DNA of 64,000 nt. It comes from Syncephalis fuscata. Lineage: Eukaryota; Zoopagomycota; Zoopagomycetes; Zoopagales; Piptocephalidaceae. The notes beneath the pieces were generated by a model. That model saw only the letters and a list, made by a program, of their open reading frames with translations. It was not told the origin of the DNA and did no database searches. Shown here one piece after another: positions 1 through 12,444 of this stretch. Each line of letters starts with the position of its first letter. Within the stretch, counting starts at the first letter, position 1. The position numbers and the translations under genes are program-made. Location of the stretch: contig JAHLTZ010000003.1 in NCBI GenBank assembly GCA_025786725.1, positions 434,001 to 498,000 of the forward strand. The letters are read 5' to 3'.

Positions 1-802
1 ACCCAAAACAGTGGACTATTATGGTGTTAGCTTAGAAATAAGGTGTTGCTGTTCATTGCGACTTACTCATTTGGGCTTGTCATGCTGCCCATATCGCCGC
101 CAATGCCCATGTGGACAACGCCATGGGGTGGTCCTTCCATTGAGTTCCAGAATCCTTCAAACGTATTCTCATCCTGTTGAATGCTTAACAATGCTTCGGG
201 GGCATAAAGTGCAGCAATATCGGCCTTTTCGTTAAATGATCGCTGTAAGCAGCGACGTTCTGGCACAAATACCGACCAGTTGGCAAATCGGCCATTGGAT
301 ACACAATTGTCATCGCCTTCGCCGTTACCACCGTACATTTCATCACTGAAAATAGGTGACTGTTCTGGTGATTGTGAATCAAGTGACCAATCCTATACAA
401 ATATGATATTATTGTTATTATTGCTATTGGTTATGTAACAAAGCATTTTCTTACCCAATAAGGAAGTGAAACGCTAGAATCCACTCTTTGTAGAGCAAGT
501 TCAAAATCACGAATAAATTTACGATGCCATGGCAGAAAACTTGGGACGCCATGGGCAATATCCGTGTTGTCTAAGTGTACCTGTACAAAACGGTCATAGA
601 TCGATAGATCGCCATCTCGACGACGTTTTAGCTCAAGAACCGCGTTGAAAAATCGATCCTGGTCACCACGAGATAGCTTGCGAATCTCTCGTCGAATACT
701 AGGACGCATACACGTTTGCGCGTCGACTTGTGACGAAATGATTGTGGCCATCAGTAGGCACACGGACGCAAGTCGTCCAAACCACTGCAAATCACTCAGC
801 AT
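1..802 (-). CDS. Tyr1: secreted tyrosinase-family copper oxidase, 3' end missing
   Basis: Type 3 copper oxidase expected to oxidise phenols to quinones outside the cell. Exons on the minus strand are 802-455, 392-67 and 15-1; the gene runs off the left edge at the start of the exon with the third CuB histidine. A hydrophobic leader (first ~28 residues, ending near VDAQ) looks like a signal peptide. CuA is present: QVH, AHG and PWHR, with the family pattern H-x4-F-L-P-W-H-R. The first two CuB ligands are in HGVVH, with Gly after the first His. Introns interrupt PYW|DW (phase 0) and N|D (phase 2); the YDR intron seen in several paralogues is absent here. It is divergent from Tyr2. The family call is firm; the substrate is unknown. 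Confidence 0.93.
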
Positions 803-2203
803 GTTGGTATGCTTATTTCTAATCCGTTCTACAAAATTGTCACAGGACTGCTTTACAATGCTTTACAAATACCCCGGCTGGGCTCCGCAAGTTTTTACCG
901 GTAATTTAATACGTGTATTCGCACAAGTAGCTGTAATGTAATGGCTGGATAAAGGATTCCCTACAAGCTAAACGAGTGTTGCGAAATGCTAAAATGGAAA
1001 TGCAATGATATTCTTGTGTGCTCGAGTAGTAGAATGACGAGCAGTTGCTCATTTGAACAAAAATGATCAGTGCTTTCGGTAGGGGATGAAGGGGCTGCAT
1101 GTCTACGCGGCAGGTGCACGATACAGTGAGCGTCATAGATTCTACGTGTACTGGGGTTTTTATCGCTAATGGATATCGGTAGTAGTTTTACTCTGTGAAA
1201 ATGCTCAACTATTTGTTCTTTCAGGGGCTGATACGGCTAAAAAGGAGAAGCCACCAATTTATTATAGATTAACGTAATCCGACAGTGTTTAAGGACGCGA
1301 TAAACAAACAAACTAAGGAGAAAGGAGAAGATTTGAAAAAAGGAGCACGATCTCCTGGAAACATTGGATATAAACCGACTAAATATAACTCGCTCCGACA
1401 GATAATACATCTGTTATATTTAAACGTGTATATTTGAATTACAGAACTTGATACGATCGGGCCATCGCCACCATCAGTATGATTACCAACACATAAATCC
1501 AATTTAATATTTTATAATACTTAATCGAATACCAAAAAAAAAATTATTTAATGATGATGGTAAAAATGCATTACTTATAAATAAAATGGTTTCCATAACT
1601 AAATTACATTTTTATAATTATTTTCTTTAAAATTGTAACTAGTAGCCGATATATTTAATGATACATAATTATGAAGCATAATTTAATGTAAATAGATTTA
1701 CATTAAATTAGTTGGTAATAAAGTTTAGTATTGATGTACACAGCCTGTGGCTATAACTACTGGCTATATGTACAATTAAAATGGCACCAGTAAACAGTTT
1801 CAACGCAGTGTCGATCATACTCTACTATCGTTTATGCATACTGGTGATCTTTCCGTTGACCAAGTCTTTTTGTATAATAAACTGGACCATTCACATGGTA
1901 AATCCCAAACACCGCAACTGAAACTTTATAATATACCATCCGCGTGTTGTATATCATTAGGCATTGAAGGGGCAGCATGATGCACGTGAATGCATTTAAT
2001 TGTTTAGCTGCTGCATTGCAACGAGGCTTTTTTTGCAATACTCTACATTGAATGGCTATTGATATTTAGTTGAAGCAATATAAAGGAACATTTGCACAAA
2101 ATACAAAAAGTGTTACAGATTATTAGTAGCTAACGTTTATTAATTCTAAACAATTCTTTTTCGATATCAATTATACTGAATTTATCAATCATAAAATATT
2201 ACA
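803..2203. other. Intergenic region between divergent Tyr1 and Tyr2
   Basis: Noncoding AT-rich DNA that should carry both promoters. It includes GTGCACG (about 1111) and TGCACGTG (about 1981-1988). The short ORFs resemble nothing I recognise and are probably chance. Confidence 0.5.
2079..2086 (+). promoter_or_regulatory. TATA-like box upstream of Tyr2
   Basis: TATAAAGG lies about 125 bp before the Tyr2 start codon. Position and sequence fit a core promoter; there is no transcript evidence. Confidence 0.4.
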
Positions 2204-3874
2204 ATGCGTGGAACAAATAGGCTAGCACTGTCGCTAGCTATCGTGATTGTTGGTGCTTTCCATACTTATACTAATGTTGTATACTGTCTACAAGCTTGTA
2301 AACAAATACGACAAAGACAGGAAATTCGCACATTAACGCAAGGGCAGCGAAATAGTTTTTTTAACGCTATCCGCCAGTTACAATCAGGTGCTAAACCAAC
2401 CAATTATGACAGGTAAGTGTATTGCCAATAGTTGGAATTCATAATTAATCGATGTCTTTTGTAATACGCTTTTAAATACAGATTTGTCGAAAAACATTAC
2501 CAGGCGCGTATTTCGGCCCATGGGTGGCCATGGTTTCTTACCTGGCATCGGGTATTTATTCGTGACTTTGAACAAAGTCTTCAAACTATTGACGACAACG
2601 TCATGCTTCCTTACTGGGTAATTATTTGGCATAAGTATAATCAACACACGCGTTTAAAGTCTTTATTTCTTATTTAGGATTGGTCTTATGACTCTCAAGC
2701 ACCTGAAATGTCGCCGATATTTAAAAACAACTGGTTCGGTGGTAATGGACGTCCTAGTGATAACTGTGTTGTTGACGGGCAATTTGCCTCGTGGCAGCCT
2801 TCTTATCCAAATGTTCATTGTCTGCGTCGCAAATGGGACCAAGGAAGCGCTATTAGCGCGTTTCACTCTCCAGAGACCATCAAGGCAATTGCTCACAACT
2901 CGACGGGGTTCGACCAGTTTCGCAAACAGCTTGAAGCGCCGACACATGGCCAGGTACACAATAATATAGGTGGAGATATGCCATCGATGTACAGTCCAAA
3001 TGAGTATGTGTGAAATAGTAGCTGCAATAATGAAACAAATACACGTATCCGGCTAACTTGCTTTATTAGTCCGCTATTCTGGGTGCACCATGCTTTTATT
3101 GATAAAACCTGGTATGAATGGCAGCGATTACGACCCGAGAATGCTAAATCCTACGGGGGCCGTAATGCAGATAACACACCAGCCAATATTAATGATCGTC
3201 TCACACCTTATCCGTTGAAGGTTGCGGATGTACTTGATACGCGCAATCTTTGCTATACCTACGCTCCATTCCGTGATACTCCAGTTCACCGGCGACGACG
3301 TGGCCTTGTATCGGATTTGCAGGCTACAGCCTATTCGGCCACCGGCACCAATCCTATTAATATGGCTGAAGTCGATGGCCTTAAACTACCCGAAGTGATT
3401 ACCAAAGCACTACCGATTAGTGTGGCCGGCATCCTGGATACACCTTCGTTTGACGATCGCTCAGAAATAATGGCACTACGGGACTGCAAGCCATTACCTG
3501 AACCATGGCTTCAAATGAATGGCTTAAACGTCACCCAGGTACGACATACCGAAACGATGATCCGTGGCGTGGTAAAACGGATCAATCTGCTGCCCGACTA
3601 CATTTCGCCGGTATCGCTTATTGCGCAACCGCGGCTACTTGGTGCACTCGCTGCTCGAAACCACACGTTTACAGCGACAAAAGGAGATCGGCAATGGGTA
3701 GTGACGGTTGCTACGGATGCCTTGGGGAAGGCCGATGTGGTAGGCACTGTCGCCAAGGTGCGCGAATTGCTTGGTTTGCGGCAGTTGACACAGGGCAAAA
3801 GTACGCTTAATGGGTTGACAGGACTTATAGGCGCCGATGGAACTAGCCAGCTTATAAGTAACTATGGAATATAA
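2204..3874 (+). CDS. Tyr2: secreted tyrosinase, four exons, 491 aa
   Basis: Exons 2204-2412, 2482-2617, 2678-3003 and 3070-3874 join in frame. A signal peptide covers about residues 1-30. CuA ligands are H75, H83 and H92 (PROSITE tyrosinase-1 type H-x4-F-L-T-W-H-R). CuB ligands are H205, H209 and H231 (DPLFWVHH, tyrosinase-2 pattern). E201, four residues before H205, fits the water-binding Glu of the family; the residue after H205 is Gly. Cysteines in NCVVDGQF, HCLRR and LCYTY recur in most paralogues and probably pair. After a ~60-residue linker comes a C-terminal domain with DRSEIMALR, MNGLNVTQVR and YISPVSLI, shared by all complete copies here but not one I can name. In other fungi, C-terminal extensions cap the active site until cleaved; that role is inferred. 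This copy keeps all three family introns and is the best reference gene model. Confidence 0.95.
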
Positions 3875-4174
3875 ATATATCATTAGAACTATTATATATC
3901 ATTAAGAATAGTGACAAAATATGAAATGTAATATATGCGTGTGTACTTGATTCAGTAACAAGTAATGATGACATAGTTTAATTAGTTAATTAGTTATTTA
4001 ATTATCTAGTTACTATATGGTAATCATGGTTTATTAGATGACGCAAACTAGCAATGTTGGTTAATGAACATAAATATAAGTAATAAAAAAGTTAGAGCTA
4101 TTTACTTTGTTAATGGTAGTCCGACTTTTTGTTAATAATAGAAGTGCTTAATTGAATTATTAGCTTTATACATC

Positions 4175-5663
4175 ATGTATCCATCTAAGGTTTTATCTAT
4201 CGGTATTATAAGTCATTTTTTATCTCTTGTTTAGTATTATTCTGTGTCAAGCTGGCAATAGCAGAGAGATGTAATAGTATTCGAGAACGACCCGAAATTC
4301 ATACAATGAGCTTAAAGCAGCGCAACGATTTCTTTCAAGCCATAAGAACATTAAAAAAAGGAGCACGGCCATCAATTTATGATAGGTACAAACTGCTTAT
4401 TGGTGTTTTTGAATACTCATTGATTTGCATAGGTATGCCAAAATGCACTATGACCATCGAAATATTGGCCATAATTCACCGCAGTTTTTCCCGTGGCACA
4501 GAGCATTTCTTCGAGAGTTTGAAAAAGAGTTGCAAAACGTTAATCCGACCGTTATGCTTCCTTATTGGGTAAGAATGGATGCAATGACGATCAAAAACAG
4601 AGGACTATAACAACAACAACGTGATTATAGGATTGGTCTGGTGATTCTCAAGCGCCGGAATTATCAAGAGTATTTTCTGCTGATATGTTTGGTGGCAATG
4701 GGCGTGATGACGACTCTTGCGTCGTTGATGGTCAGTTTGCCAATTGGCAAATTATTTATCCAACACGCCGATGCCTTAGCCGAAGCTTTGACCAAGGCAA
4801 TCAAATGTCGGCTTTTTCGTCACCCGAGGTCATTAAAGCATTGCAGAACTCTGCAACCAACTATGATCGATTCCGTCAGTTACTCGAAGTAAAGCCTCAT
4901 GCACAGATTCATAATGCAATTGGTGGCGATTTTCAAACAATGTACACGGCAAATGAGTAAGTATTATGCAACCAGCAAGCAAATCTAGCTTTTAATTTAT
5001 TTTTACTAGTCCATTGTTTTGGCTGCATCACGGTTTTATAGACAAAATATGGGCTGATTGGCAAAAAATACGTAAATCAAATGCCCGCTCTTACGGTGGT
5101 CAAGATGCTAATGGCGTATCGGCTCGAACACAAGACAGTATTACTCCGTTTAACTATCGGGTTAGCGAAGTGCTTGATACGCGCGAGCTTTGTTATGAAT
5201 ATGGTCAATCGTTTCTGAGCCGCCATAATGAAGAACGTACAAAAGCTATAGCCAATCTTCCGCTACCATCTACGCCGCGTAATGTGGCCGTCTGTGTAGG
5301 ACTCGAAATCTTGGGACAGCAAAATATATCGACAATGGCTTTGCCAGAATCAAGCGATCGGTCCGAGCTTGTTGCGCTACGAGATACGGCGCCGATACCT
5401 GACGAGTATATTGCAATGAATCATTTTAAGAAAAGACCGTTTTAGAAGCGGAAAAGCTTGTGCGATTTTTTACTCGACAAACTAACGCTAATTCAAATTA
5501 CATCTCACCAGCAGCACTGCTTAAACGGCCTGAGTTGCTTGAAAAAATAGCGCAGACTCACGACGTGCTATCGATCACCACCGGAACTACACAAACCTTT
5601 TTTAGATCTAGTGATATTTTTGAACAAAAAGCAACTAGTAATCGACTTTCAGATTGTACATAA
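4175..5663 (+). CDS. Tyr3: secreted tyrosinase with two single-base frame breaks
   Basis: The mature part begins after about 4235. Exons are 4175-4385, 4433-4568, 4631-4956 and 5010-5663. CuA (KMH, GHN, PWHR) and CuB (HAQIH, LHH) are complete; the residue after the first CuB His is Ala. The signal peptide is split between two frames near 4230, and the C-terminal domain breaks in an AAAA run at 5431-5434. One extra base at each place restores a hydrophobic leader and the NYISPAAL stretch, and makes exon 4 fit its phase. The leader could instead contain a 32-nt intron (4203-4234), shorter than any other here. Because the same kind of break occurs in essential genes in this window, I think these are sequence errors rather than gene decay. 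The C-terminus is shorter than in paralogues. Confidence 0.85.
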
Positions 5664-6370
5664 ATAGCAATCCCTTTCTTTGTTCCTGCGTATATTGCTG
5701 CTCTTTCTATGTATAAATAAATAAGGCTTGGCTAACTTGAATTCTCTAGTTGTTACACTAATGCGTACTGACAACATGCCAGCTTATCTTTCGCGCTGCC
5801 TAGTCGAAAATAGTATGAATGAAGACTGCATGTCTATGATATTTATAGAAAGATCCAATGGCAGGAGGTGCACGTGGCAAAATGGTGCATATCATTGAAC
5901 TGACCATAGTCGAGATTGCTTATTATGTAGAAGGCAGATTCGGCCATTTGTTACAGGTATTCCATTAGCGTGTGCGTAAATCACTCACACGGCGGCTGTG
6001 CCCTTCCATGATTTGTCCAGCCAATGGCCTATGTCTACAATACCCGTTACTGCACCTACGATTTGTCGACTGATGTAGGCCAACCAGTGTTTATCCAGTG
6101 GAACTAAGCACACGGTGTAGATGCGGAGTTATTTTCCACAACAATAAACAGCGCATGACGGCAGCTAATCCGCCTTTGGCATATGAATGCGGCACAATTA
6201 CTATAAATTCCAGCTCCTGCTTGGACCAAAACCATTTGTGATTTAATCATCGTAATTTATTCCTCTTTGTTATTTTGAAATTTTCGCTATAGTCTACTGT
6301 CCATTGAATATATAGTACCATAATATTGTCACATCTTTTTTAAATACAGACTGTTTAATTAAACGTTGCT
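5664..6370 (+). other. Intergenic, Tyr3 to Tyr4
   Basis: No convincing gene. A CACGTG core sits in GTGCACGTGG near 5870. It probably holds the Tyr4 promoter and the Tyr3 3' end. Confidence 0.5.
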
Positions 6371-7875
6371 ATGTGGAAAATTCTTTTATTAGTGACGGGC
6401 ATTGTAGAACTAGCCGTTCTTCCGTCCGATGTTGCCGGACAACGGTCGTGTTCTATCGGAGTACGACAGAGTGTTACAGATCTTTCGGAAGGAGACCGTA
6501 ATGCTTTTTTCAATGCTATTCATCAACTGCAGCAAGGTAGTCGGCCTAATCGATACGATGAGTAAGCAAAAACATTCAAAGCAATTTTATAGCATTTTAT
6601 TGATCAAGTAATAATAGATTTTCAAGAAAACATATAGCTGCAGCAATTCCAGCACACAATAATCCCAAGTTTTTGCCATGGCATCGTGCGCTAGTTTTTG
6701 AGTTTGAAAGAGCTCTACAAAGCGTTAGCCCCGGAATGATGGCTCATTATTGGGTAGGACAACAAGTGGATTATCACTGATGACAATTAACTTATATACT
6801 GCATTATTCTTATTATAGGAATGGTCTAGCGATTCACAAGCACCTGAGAATTCCCCTGTCCTTAGATGGCTCGGTGGCAATGGACGACAAGGCGATAACT
6901 GTGTTTTGACCGGTGAATTTGGCAGCTGGAGGCCATACTATCCAAATGGTTCGCCACATTGCATGAGTCGCAAATATAACAATGGCGACAGAATTACACC
7001 ATTTTCTAGTCCAGGCCAACTCAACAGATTGTTTGCTTATACTGATTACGACCAATTTCGTGCAGAATTTGAAGGTGTCGATCATGCGCAGATTCATAAC
7101 AATATTGCTGCGGAATTCTCGACTATGGCCAGCCCAAACGAGTATGTTGCCTGATACTTGAATAGCAATCATACTAATATAAACTGCTGTTTCTAGTCCA
7201 CTTTTTTGGATGCACCACTCTTTTGTTGACAAGGTCTGGGCACAATGGCAAAGCAGAGGCAATAATCGTGGAAAATATGCTGGCGGTCCAGCGCAACTTA
7301 GGGAAACTCTTGCAGAGCTTCCTGGCCATACAGTTGAGTCCGTGCTAGATATCAGTAATCTGTGCTACACCTATTCAAAGTTTGGATCTACTGGCCAGTT
7401 ATCTCGTCGTGACAGCAACGACGAAGGCCTTGACACTAACACTGGTACCACGAGATCAAAAGTCCGCAGAAATCTATTGGATATTATCTCTATGCATACT
7501 ATTACACTTGCTGAAGAAATATCACTGGTACCGGTTGCCGACCGATCTGAACTGTATAAACTACGAGATATTCATCCTGTTTCTGAAAAATATATTCGTA
7601 TGCATCACGCTGACGTTGCAACAATTCGTCGATATGAAGAAAAGGCACGTGAAGTTACACGCAAGCTTAATAGAACACCAGGCTATGTATCGTCGGCTGC
7701 TCTTATCAATCATCCAGAATTGCTTGAACCGCTTGTATCAAAGCAATCGACCTTTACTGCTACGCATGGCAAGAAGCAATGTGTGTTTGAAATGCCAAAA
7801 GGTGAAAAAGATCAAAGCATGGTGGATGCTTTGATTAGTAAGGCTAAGCTGTCGCTCAGTATAGAGCTCAGATAA
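6371..7875 (+). CDS. Tyr4: secreted tyrosinase, four exons, 442 aa
   Basis: Exons 6371-6561, 6618-6753, 6819-7141 and 7197-7875 join without frame breaks. The signal peptide ends near DVAGQ. CuA ligands lie in RKH, AHN and PWHR; CuB in HAQIH and MHHSFVDK, with Ala after the first CuB His as in Tyr3. This is a divergent copy: the near-invariant PYWDWS is HYW|EWS, GGDM is AAEF, and the linker is short. The C-terminal domain (DRSELYKLR, MHHADVATIRR, YVSSAALI) is present but ends sooner than in Tyr2. The ligands are intact, so activity is expected, but the altered residues around CuA and CuB suggest a different substrate range. Confidence 0.92.
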
Positions 7876-9160
7876 AGCTTAAGCATATCATGCCAATAAT
7901 TGGGCATTTTTACTTGGTCCACATTTAACAATATATTATAATAACTGGATCAGTTTTTTGCATACAATTATATGATCAAATAAATTGTTTACTAAATATT
8001 GTAGTTTTTCTACTTAAATATTATTGCTGTCGCGTCATAAGGTTTGGCAAAGCAAGTTAGCAATGTGTATAAAAAATACAAAACGGCATATAATTTATGT
8101 GAGGTGAATGGTTTTTTAACATTAAGTTCAATAAGCTTTACCATAGGTGTAAAGTGATGGGAAAATCAGATAATTTTGTTACCATATTTGGCAATAGAAT
8201 TAAGTAATTAGCTTATAGCTTATTTTTAATTTTTTATCCAATAAAATATGTGATTAACACTAGTGTTAAACAGTTCATCGATAGTTAATTAATAAAAATA
8301 CAAAATAATACTTAATGAAATGTGTAAAATCTACACTGATTAAATTTTTGACGATAGTTATATCAAAATATAGTACTTGTAATTGTATTTGCCCCTTTAT
8401 TATAATTAGCTATGAGCTGAAGCGCTGCTATCGCATGACATTACCATACACTCAACAAGAAATGTACGCTATACAACTGTGTATTTTTAAATATCGATCC
8501 ATGCGGAACAACTATTTTTATCTTCAGTACAAGCGATTATCAGCATGCGCAATCCCCTACTTTAATACTACGCGTGCAACTGCTTTGTGCTGCGTACACT
8601 GTTCGGCAGTTTCAGTGAAAATGTTTTGTATTTATCTCACGCATGGTCGATGCATGCATATCACCGAATGTTAGTGGTGTTTTTAACAGCAACTAGCCGA
8701 GCCATCACGCTATTGGCACGCGCATGTCATGACCATAAGTCTTCCACACTCTCCTTTTATGCGCGTATTGAGGCCGGCTAAGTGCAAATTCTCACCTTTG
8801 CAGCCAGAAATATGGAGATCTATTTGAAGGTACATTGCTGTCGTTGACAAGCATGCTTCCATTTACCGAATGCTCGGTAATTCAAGCTGAAGGATGATGT
8901 GAATTTATCACGGAGACCACGCTGATTATCTCCTTCCTTTGAATGATCCGCCATAGAGATGCAGCGCAGCTCAAATGCTATATAGCTGACGCATTTCTAA
9001 CCCATCCTGATATTGTCTCATCCGCTACCATCTGTCTTATCTGTCTAATACTTGGCTTATTACATGTTTTATTGCCGCCAGCTGGTCTAGTGCAACTGCA
9101 AACAAGTACATTTTAATCTAAACGCATTTGTAGCTTTTCATTTATTTTCAACCTTGCAAC
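7876..9160 (+). other. Intergenic, Tyr4 to Tyr5
   Basis: AT-rich noncoding DNA. A 119-codon ORF at 8315-8674 has no recognisable domain and biased, low-complexity translation; I treat it as chance. Confidence 0.5.
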
Positions 9161-11001
9161 ATGGCAAAACTTTATGGCATTCTACTTGCCACCGCAATTA
9201 CTCTACTCCAACTTGGTTCGTCGGCCGATGGTCAATTAACAAGATGTCCACAAATCGTGACACGACGCGAGATTCGTTCTTTAAGCGATCAGCAACGAGC
9301 CAATTATTGGAATGCAATTAAACAACTGCAATCGGGCAAACAGCCAACTCAATGGGATAAGTAAGTTAATTGTATTTGTTATACGCAATAGTTTTGTATT
9401 TATTAACTTATTATTATCATTATTATTATTATAACACAATTAGCTTCGCATCTCAACACTGGAATGTTCGAAGCACTGCCCATGGATTCCCGCAATTCTT
9501 TCCCTGGCATCGCGCATATCTTCGTCAAATCGAACTAACATTACAAAAAATCGATTCATCCATCGTTATACCTTATTGGGACTGGTCGCTAGATTCGCAA
9601 GCACCTGAAAAGTCGCCCATCTTTCAAGCTACCTGGTATGGTGGCAATGGCCGGTCAAGCGATAACTGTGTTACAGATGGCCAATTTGCCAACTACCGCC
9701 CATACTACCCTCAACCCCACTGTCTTCAACGCCAATTCGACTCTGCTCCCGTAATGTCGGCTTTCTACTCGCCCGAAATGCTTGTGGCCATCCGGGAGAA
9801 TGCAAAAAACTATCAAGATTACTGCAACCAAATTGAGGTCCCACCACATGGCCAGGTCCATGTAAACATTGGCGGTGACATGCTTACTATGTACAGTCCC
9901 AATGATCCTATTTTTATTTTGCATCACACGTTTATCGACAAATTATGGTCAGATTGGCAAGCAATGTCGGCTAAAAATGCACGTGATTACGGCGGCACGA
10001 ACGCAAATGGAAGGCCAGCAGTGGTCACCGACGTTCTTGCACCTTGGACTTATACAGTCAACGACGTTCTCGACACACGTAATCTTTGCTATGTATATGA
10101 ATCGTTGACAACAACGCCTCCAGCACCTGCTCCTGTGCCACAACCTGCTCCTGTGCCTGCTCCTGTGCCACGTCCGGTGCCAGCACCACAACCTGTGCCT
10201 GCTCCTGTGCCACGTCCGGTGCCAGCGCCACAACCTGTGCCTGTGCCTGCTCCTGTGCCACGTCCGGTGCCAGCACCACAACCTGTGCCTGCTCCTGTGC
10301 CACGTCCAGTGCCACCACAACCTGTGCCTGTGCCTGCTCCTGTGCCACGTCCGGTGCCAGTGCCTGCTCCTGTACCACGTCCGGTGCCAGCGCCAGCACC
10401 AACGCCAAGTTCAGAAAATCCATGGAATTCATGGTTTAACAGATTCCAGCCAAATCGCTGGCGCTTCTGGAGACGTGCCGATGAACCAGCTGTTGACGCT
10501 GCATCACCTTCATCCAACAGCCCTGTTGTAGTGACCCAGCCAATTACCACATCTAATACATCTTTATTGCTGCCATCCGCCACTGATCGTACCAACTTGG
10601 TTGCTCTTCGTGCTTGTAATCCTTTGCCAGACCAATGGATTATGATGAATAACCACCAAGTAGCAGCGGTTCGCGCCCTTGAACAAACACTTCGAACACT
10701 AACAATCAATCTTAATCAGCACAGCTCGTATATTTCCCCGGCATCGTTAATTAATCGTGGTGACTTGTTGGCCCGTCTTTCAAGCACTACAAAGCAATTT
10801 GTTGCTAGCAAATCTGGCGTTAAAGTCAACGTTTCAGTCAAACAAAACGTCAGTGGTCTTTCGGTGGCACAAGCCATCTATTCAGAAGTCTACCGTCAAA
10901 TGAACTCGCTTCCACGCATGAGTAATTCGGCACAAGCGCTGCAAAATGCGCGCAGTGTTGTTGGCAAAGGCGCATATCAAAATGTTGCACCTCCATCATA
11001 A
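9161..11001 (+). CDS. Tyr5: tyrosinase with Pro/Val/Ala-repeat linker, 585 aa
   Basis: Two exons, 9161-9360 and 9444-11001; only the first family intron (phase 2, after the YDR-equivalent WDK) is kept, and the PYW|DW and N|D introns are absent. The signal peptide ends near SADGQ. CuA: SQH, AHG, PWHR. CuB: HGQVH and LHHTFIDK, with Gly after the first CuB His. Between LCYVYES and the C-terminal domain lies a long linker made of repeated PVPRPVPAPQP-like units (10117-10410), likely extended and polyproline-like, followed by a Trp/Arg-rich patch (WNSWFNRFQPNRWRFWRR). The C-terminal domain follows (DRTNLVALR, MNNHQVAAVR, YISPASLI). AATAAA at 11093-11098 is a plausible polyadenylation signal. Confidence 0.95.
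10117..10410 (+). repeat. Coding tandem repeat, Pro-Val-Ala linker of Tyr5
   Basis: The core GTGCCACGTCC and close variants recur at about 10165, 10207, 10255, 10297, 10342 and 10371, spaced mostly 42-48 bp. Each unit encodes PVPRPVP-type sequence. Spacing stays in multiples of three, as expected under selection for frame. Confidence 0.85.
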
Positions 11002-12444
11002 TACGGCTAAAAATATCTTTTATCGTATTGTCGTTGAATATTCCGTCATAAAATGAACCGACTAGTATTCACTGGTTCACTTTAGCATACCGAATAAAGA
11101 TCGTTATTAAACTATGGATATTGTGCGGGCGTGATGTCTTTGAATGCTAAAAGTGCTGCATACTATTTAGTTGCTTAACTTTTATTGTTATATTGTTATG
11201 TTTATTCTGTTTATTGTTATTAAAATAATATTTTTGTGCAAATAATAGCATATTATAAGCAGTTGCAGTTGGCGCAAATAATTACTCTATTCGCTTAACA
11301 GGCATCATAGTGATTGATTTAGTTAACTGCTATTTATTTACGGTTATCACAATAATTTCAAATATTTTATTAGCAACAATTCAGTGTTTTGTTTTGGTGG
11401 TCAAATGACTATATTAACTATTCACATTTTTAAATTAACTATTCTTTCTATTGAACATAAAACTAAGAGTAATTTACATTAGGGCTTAACACACTCATCA
11501 TTGTAGATTTATTATTCAATATGCATACAGTTAGTACACATATGTACTCTATTCATTTATATTATTATATACTATTTTATTATATGTAGCTACAATCTAT
11601 TTGAAACTATTATTTGTTTATTGCTAGCTCTGTCTGTTATAAACTTCAATGTACTTCAGTTTATTTCTCTCATTGCATTACTTATACAAAAATTTGTTCA
11701 CTACTGTTCATCATTTTTATTGAATAATAATATGTAGTACGGATATAGCATGATCCAACGAGTAATCGATGCATGTTTTTTTTTATAAATAAAATGTATT
11801 ATTATAAGCCGAGTAATTGCTTAGTAATATAATGTATATAATAATTGTATATCACTTATTGTAAAAAAGCTATAGAATTATTTATAACTACTTAAACATA
11901 AGAGCTAAGTATAGACGTATTAAAAATAGGATCAGCTGCCATACTGGCCATTATGTGTGTAATGATCGGCGTGGTACAGCATGGCAATGGCCAGCTAATT
12001 GTCCCTTTTACGTGCGAGTACAACACGGAAGGCTATAATAAAGCTGGTTAAAATAGATATTTCGTCACCAATTAATTAGATAAATTTACGTCTAAAATTT
12101 AAACAATGCCAACATGCATGTACAAGGCCATTGGATTTAGAATTTGCAGCTCTACTGTGCCGCTAATGTTTTTACGGTAAGTTGTGCATAATTCGCGCAC
12201 GAGTTTTCCACGGCCTTTGTACAACGTGATTGGGATTACAAAGTAAAATAAATAGTGACAGTCCAGTATACAAATTTCACAGTCTCATTCATACGCTGTC
12301 TATTCCACAATTCATCCATTGCATACTGTTCATTTTCTTTATTCAATAACATTTCTATTGCATTTACCGCATCTTGTTTATAAGCAAAATCGAACAATTA
12401 TACTACTCATTCAGCATTAGCCAATCAATCTGCATTACTTCAAC
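11002..12444 (+). other. Intergenic, Tyr5 to Tyr6
   Basis: AT-rich noncoding DNA with a relic related to the foldback element at 24456 (listed separately). I recognise no gene. Confidence 0.55.
11394..11610 (+). mobile_element. Diverged relative of the 24456 foldback element
   Basis: The stretch starting TGGTGGTCAAATGACTATAT (about 11394), then TATTGAACAT, CTCATCATTGTAGATT, TTCAATATGCATA and TAGTACACATATGTACTCTA, follows the order and spacing of the left arm at 24455-24620. A matching right arm was not found, so this is probably a fragment. Confidence 0.6.

Noticed and set aside
4203-4234. A 32-nt intron in the Tyr3 leader
   Set aside because: It keeps frame but is far shorter than any other intron here; a one-base deletion at the TTT run explains the leader equally well.
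4175-5663. Tyr3 as a pseudogene
   Set aside because: Both breaks are single-base, lie at homopolymers and match breaks seen in essential genes; all copper ligands are intact.
8315-8674. 119-codon ORF between Tyr4 and Tyr5
   Set aside because: No recognisable domain, no leader, composition of intergenic DNA.
10089-10709. Minus-strand 206-codon ORF of Gly/Thr repeats
   Set aside because: Antisense shadow of the Tyr5 Pro-Val-Ala repeat.
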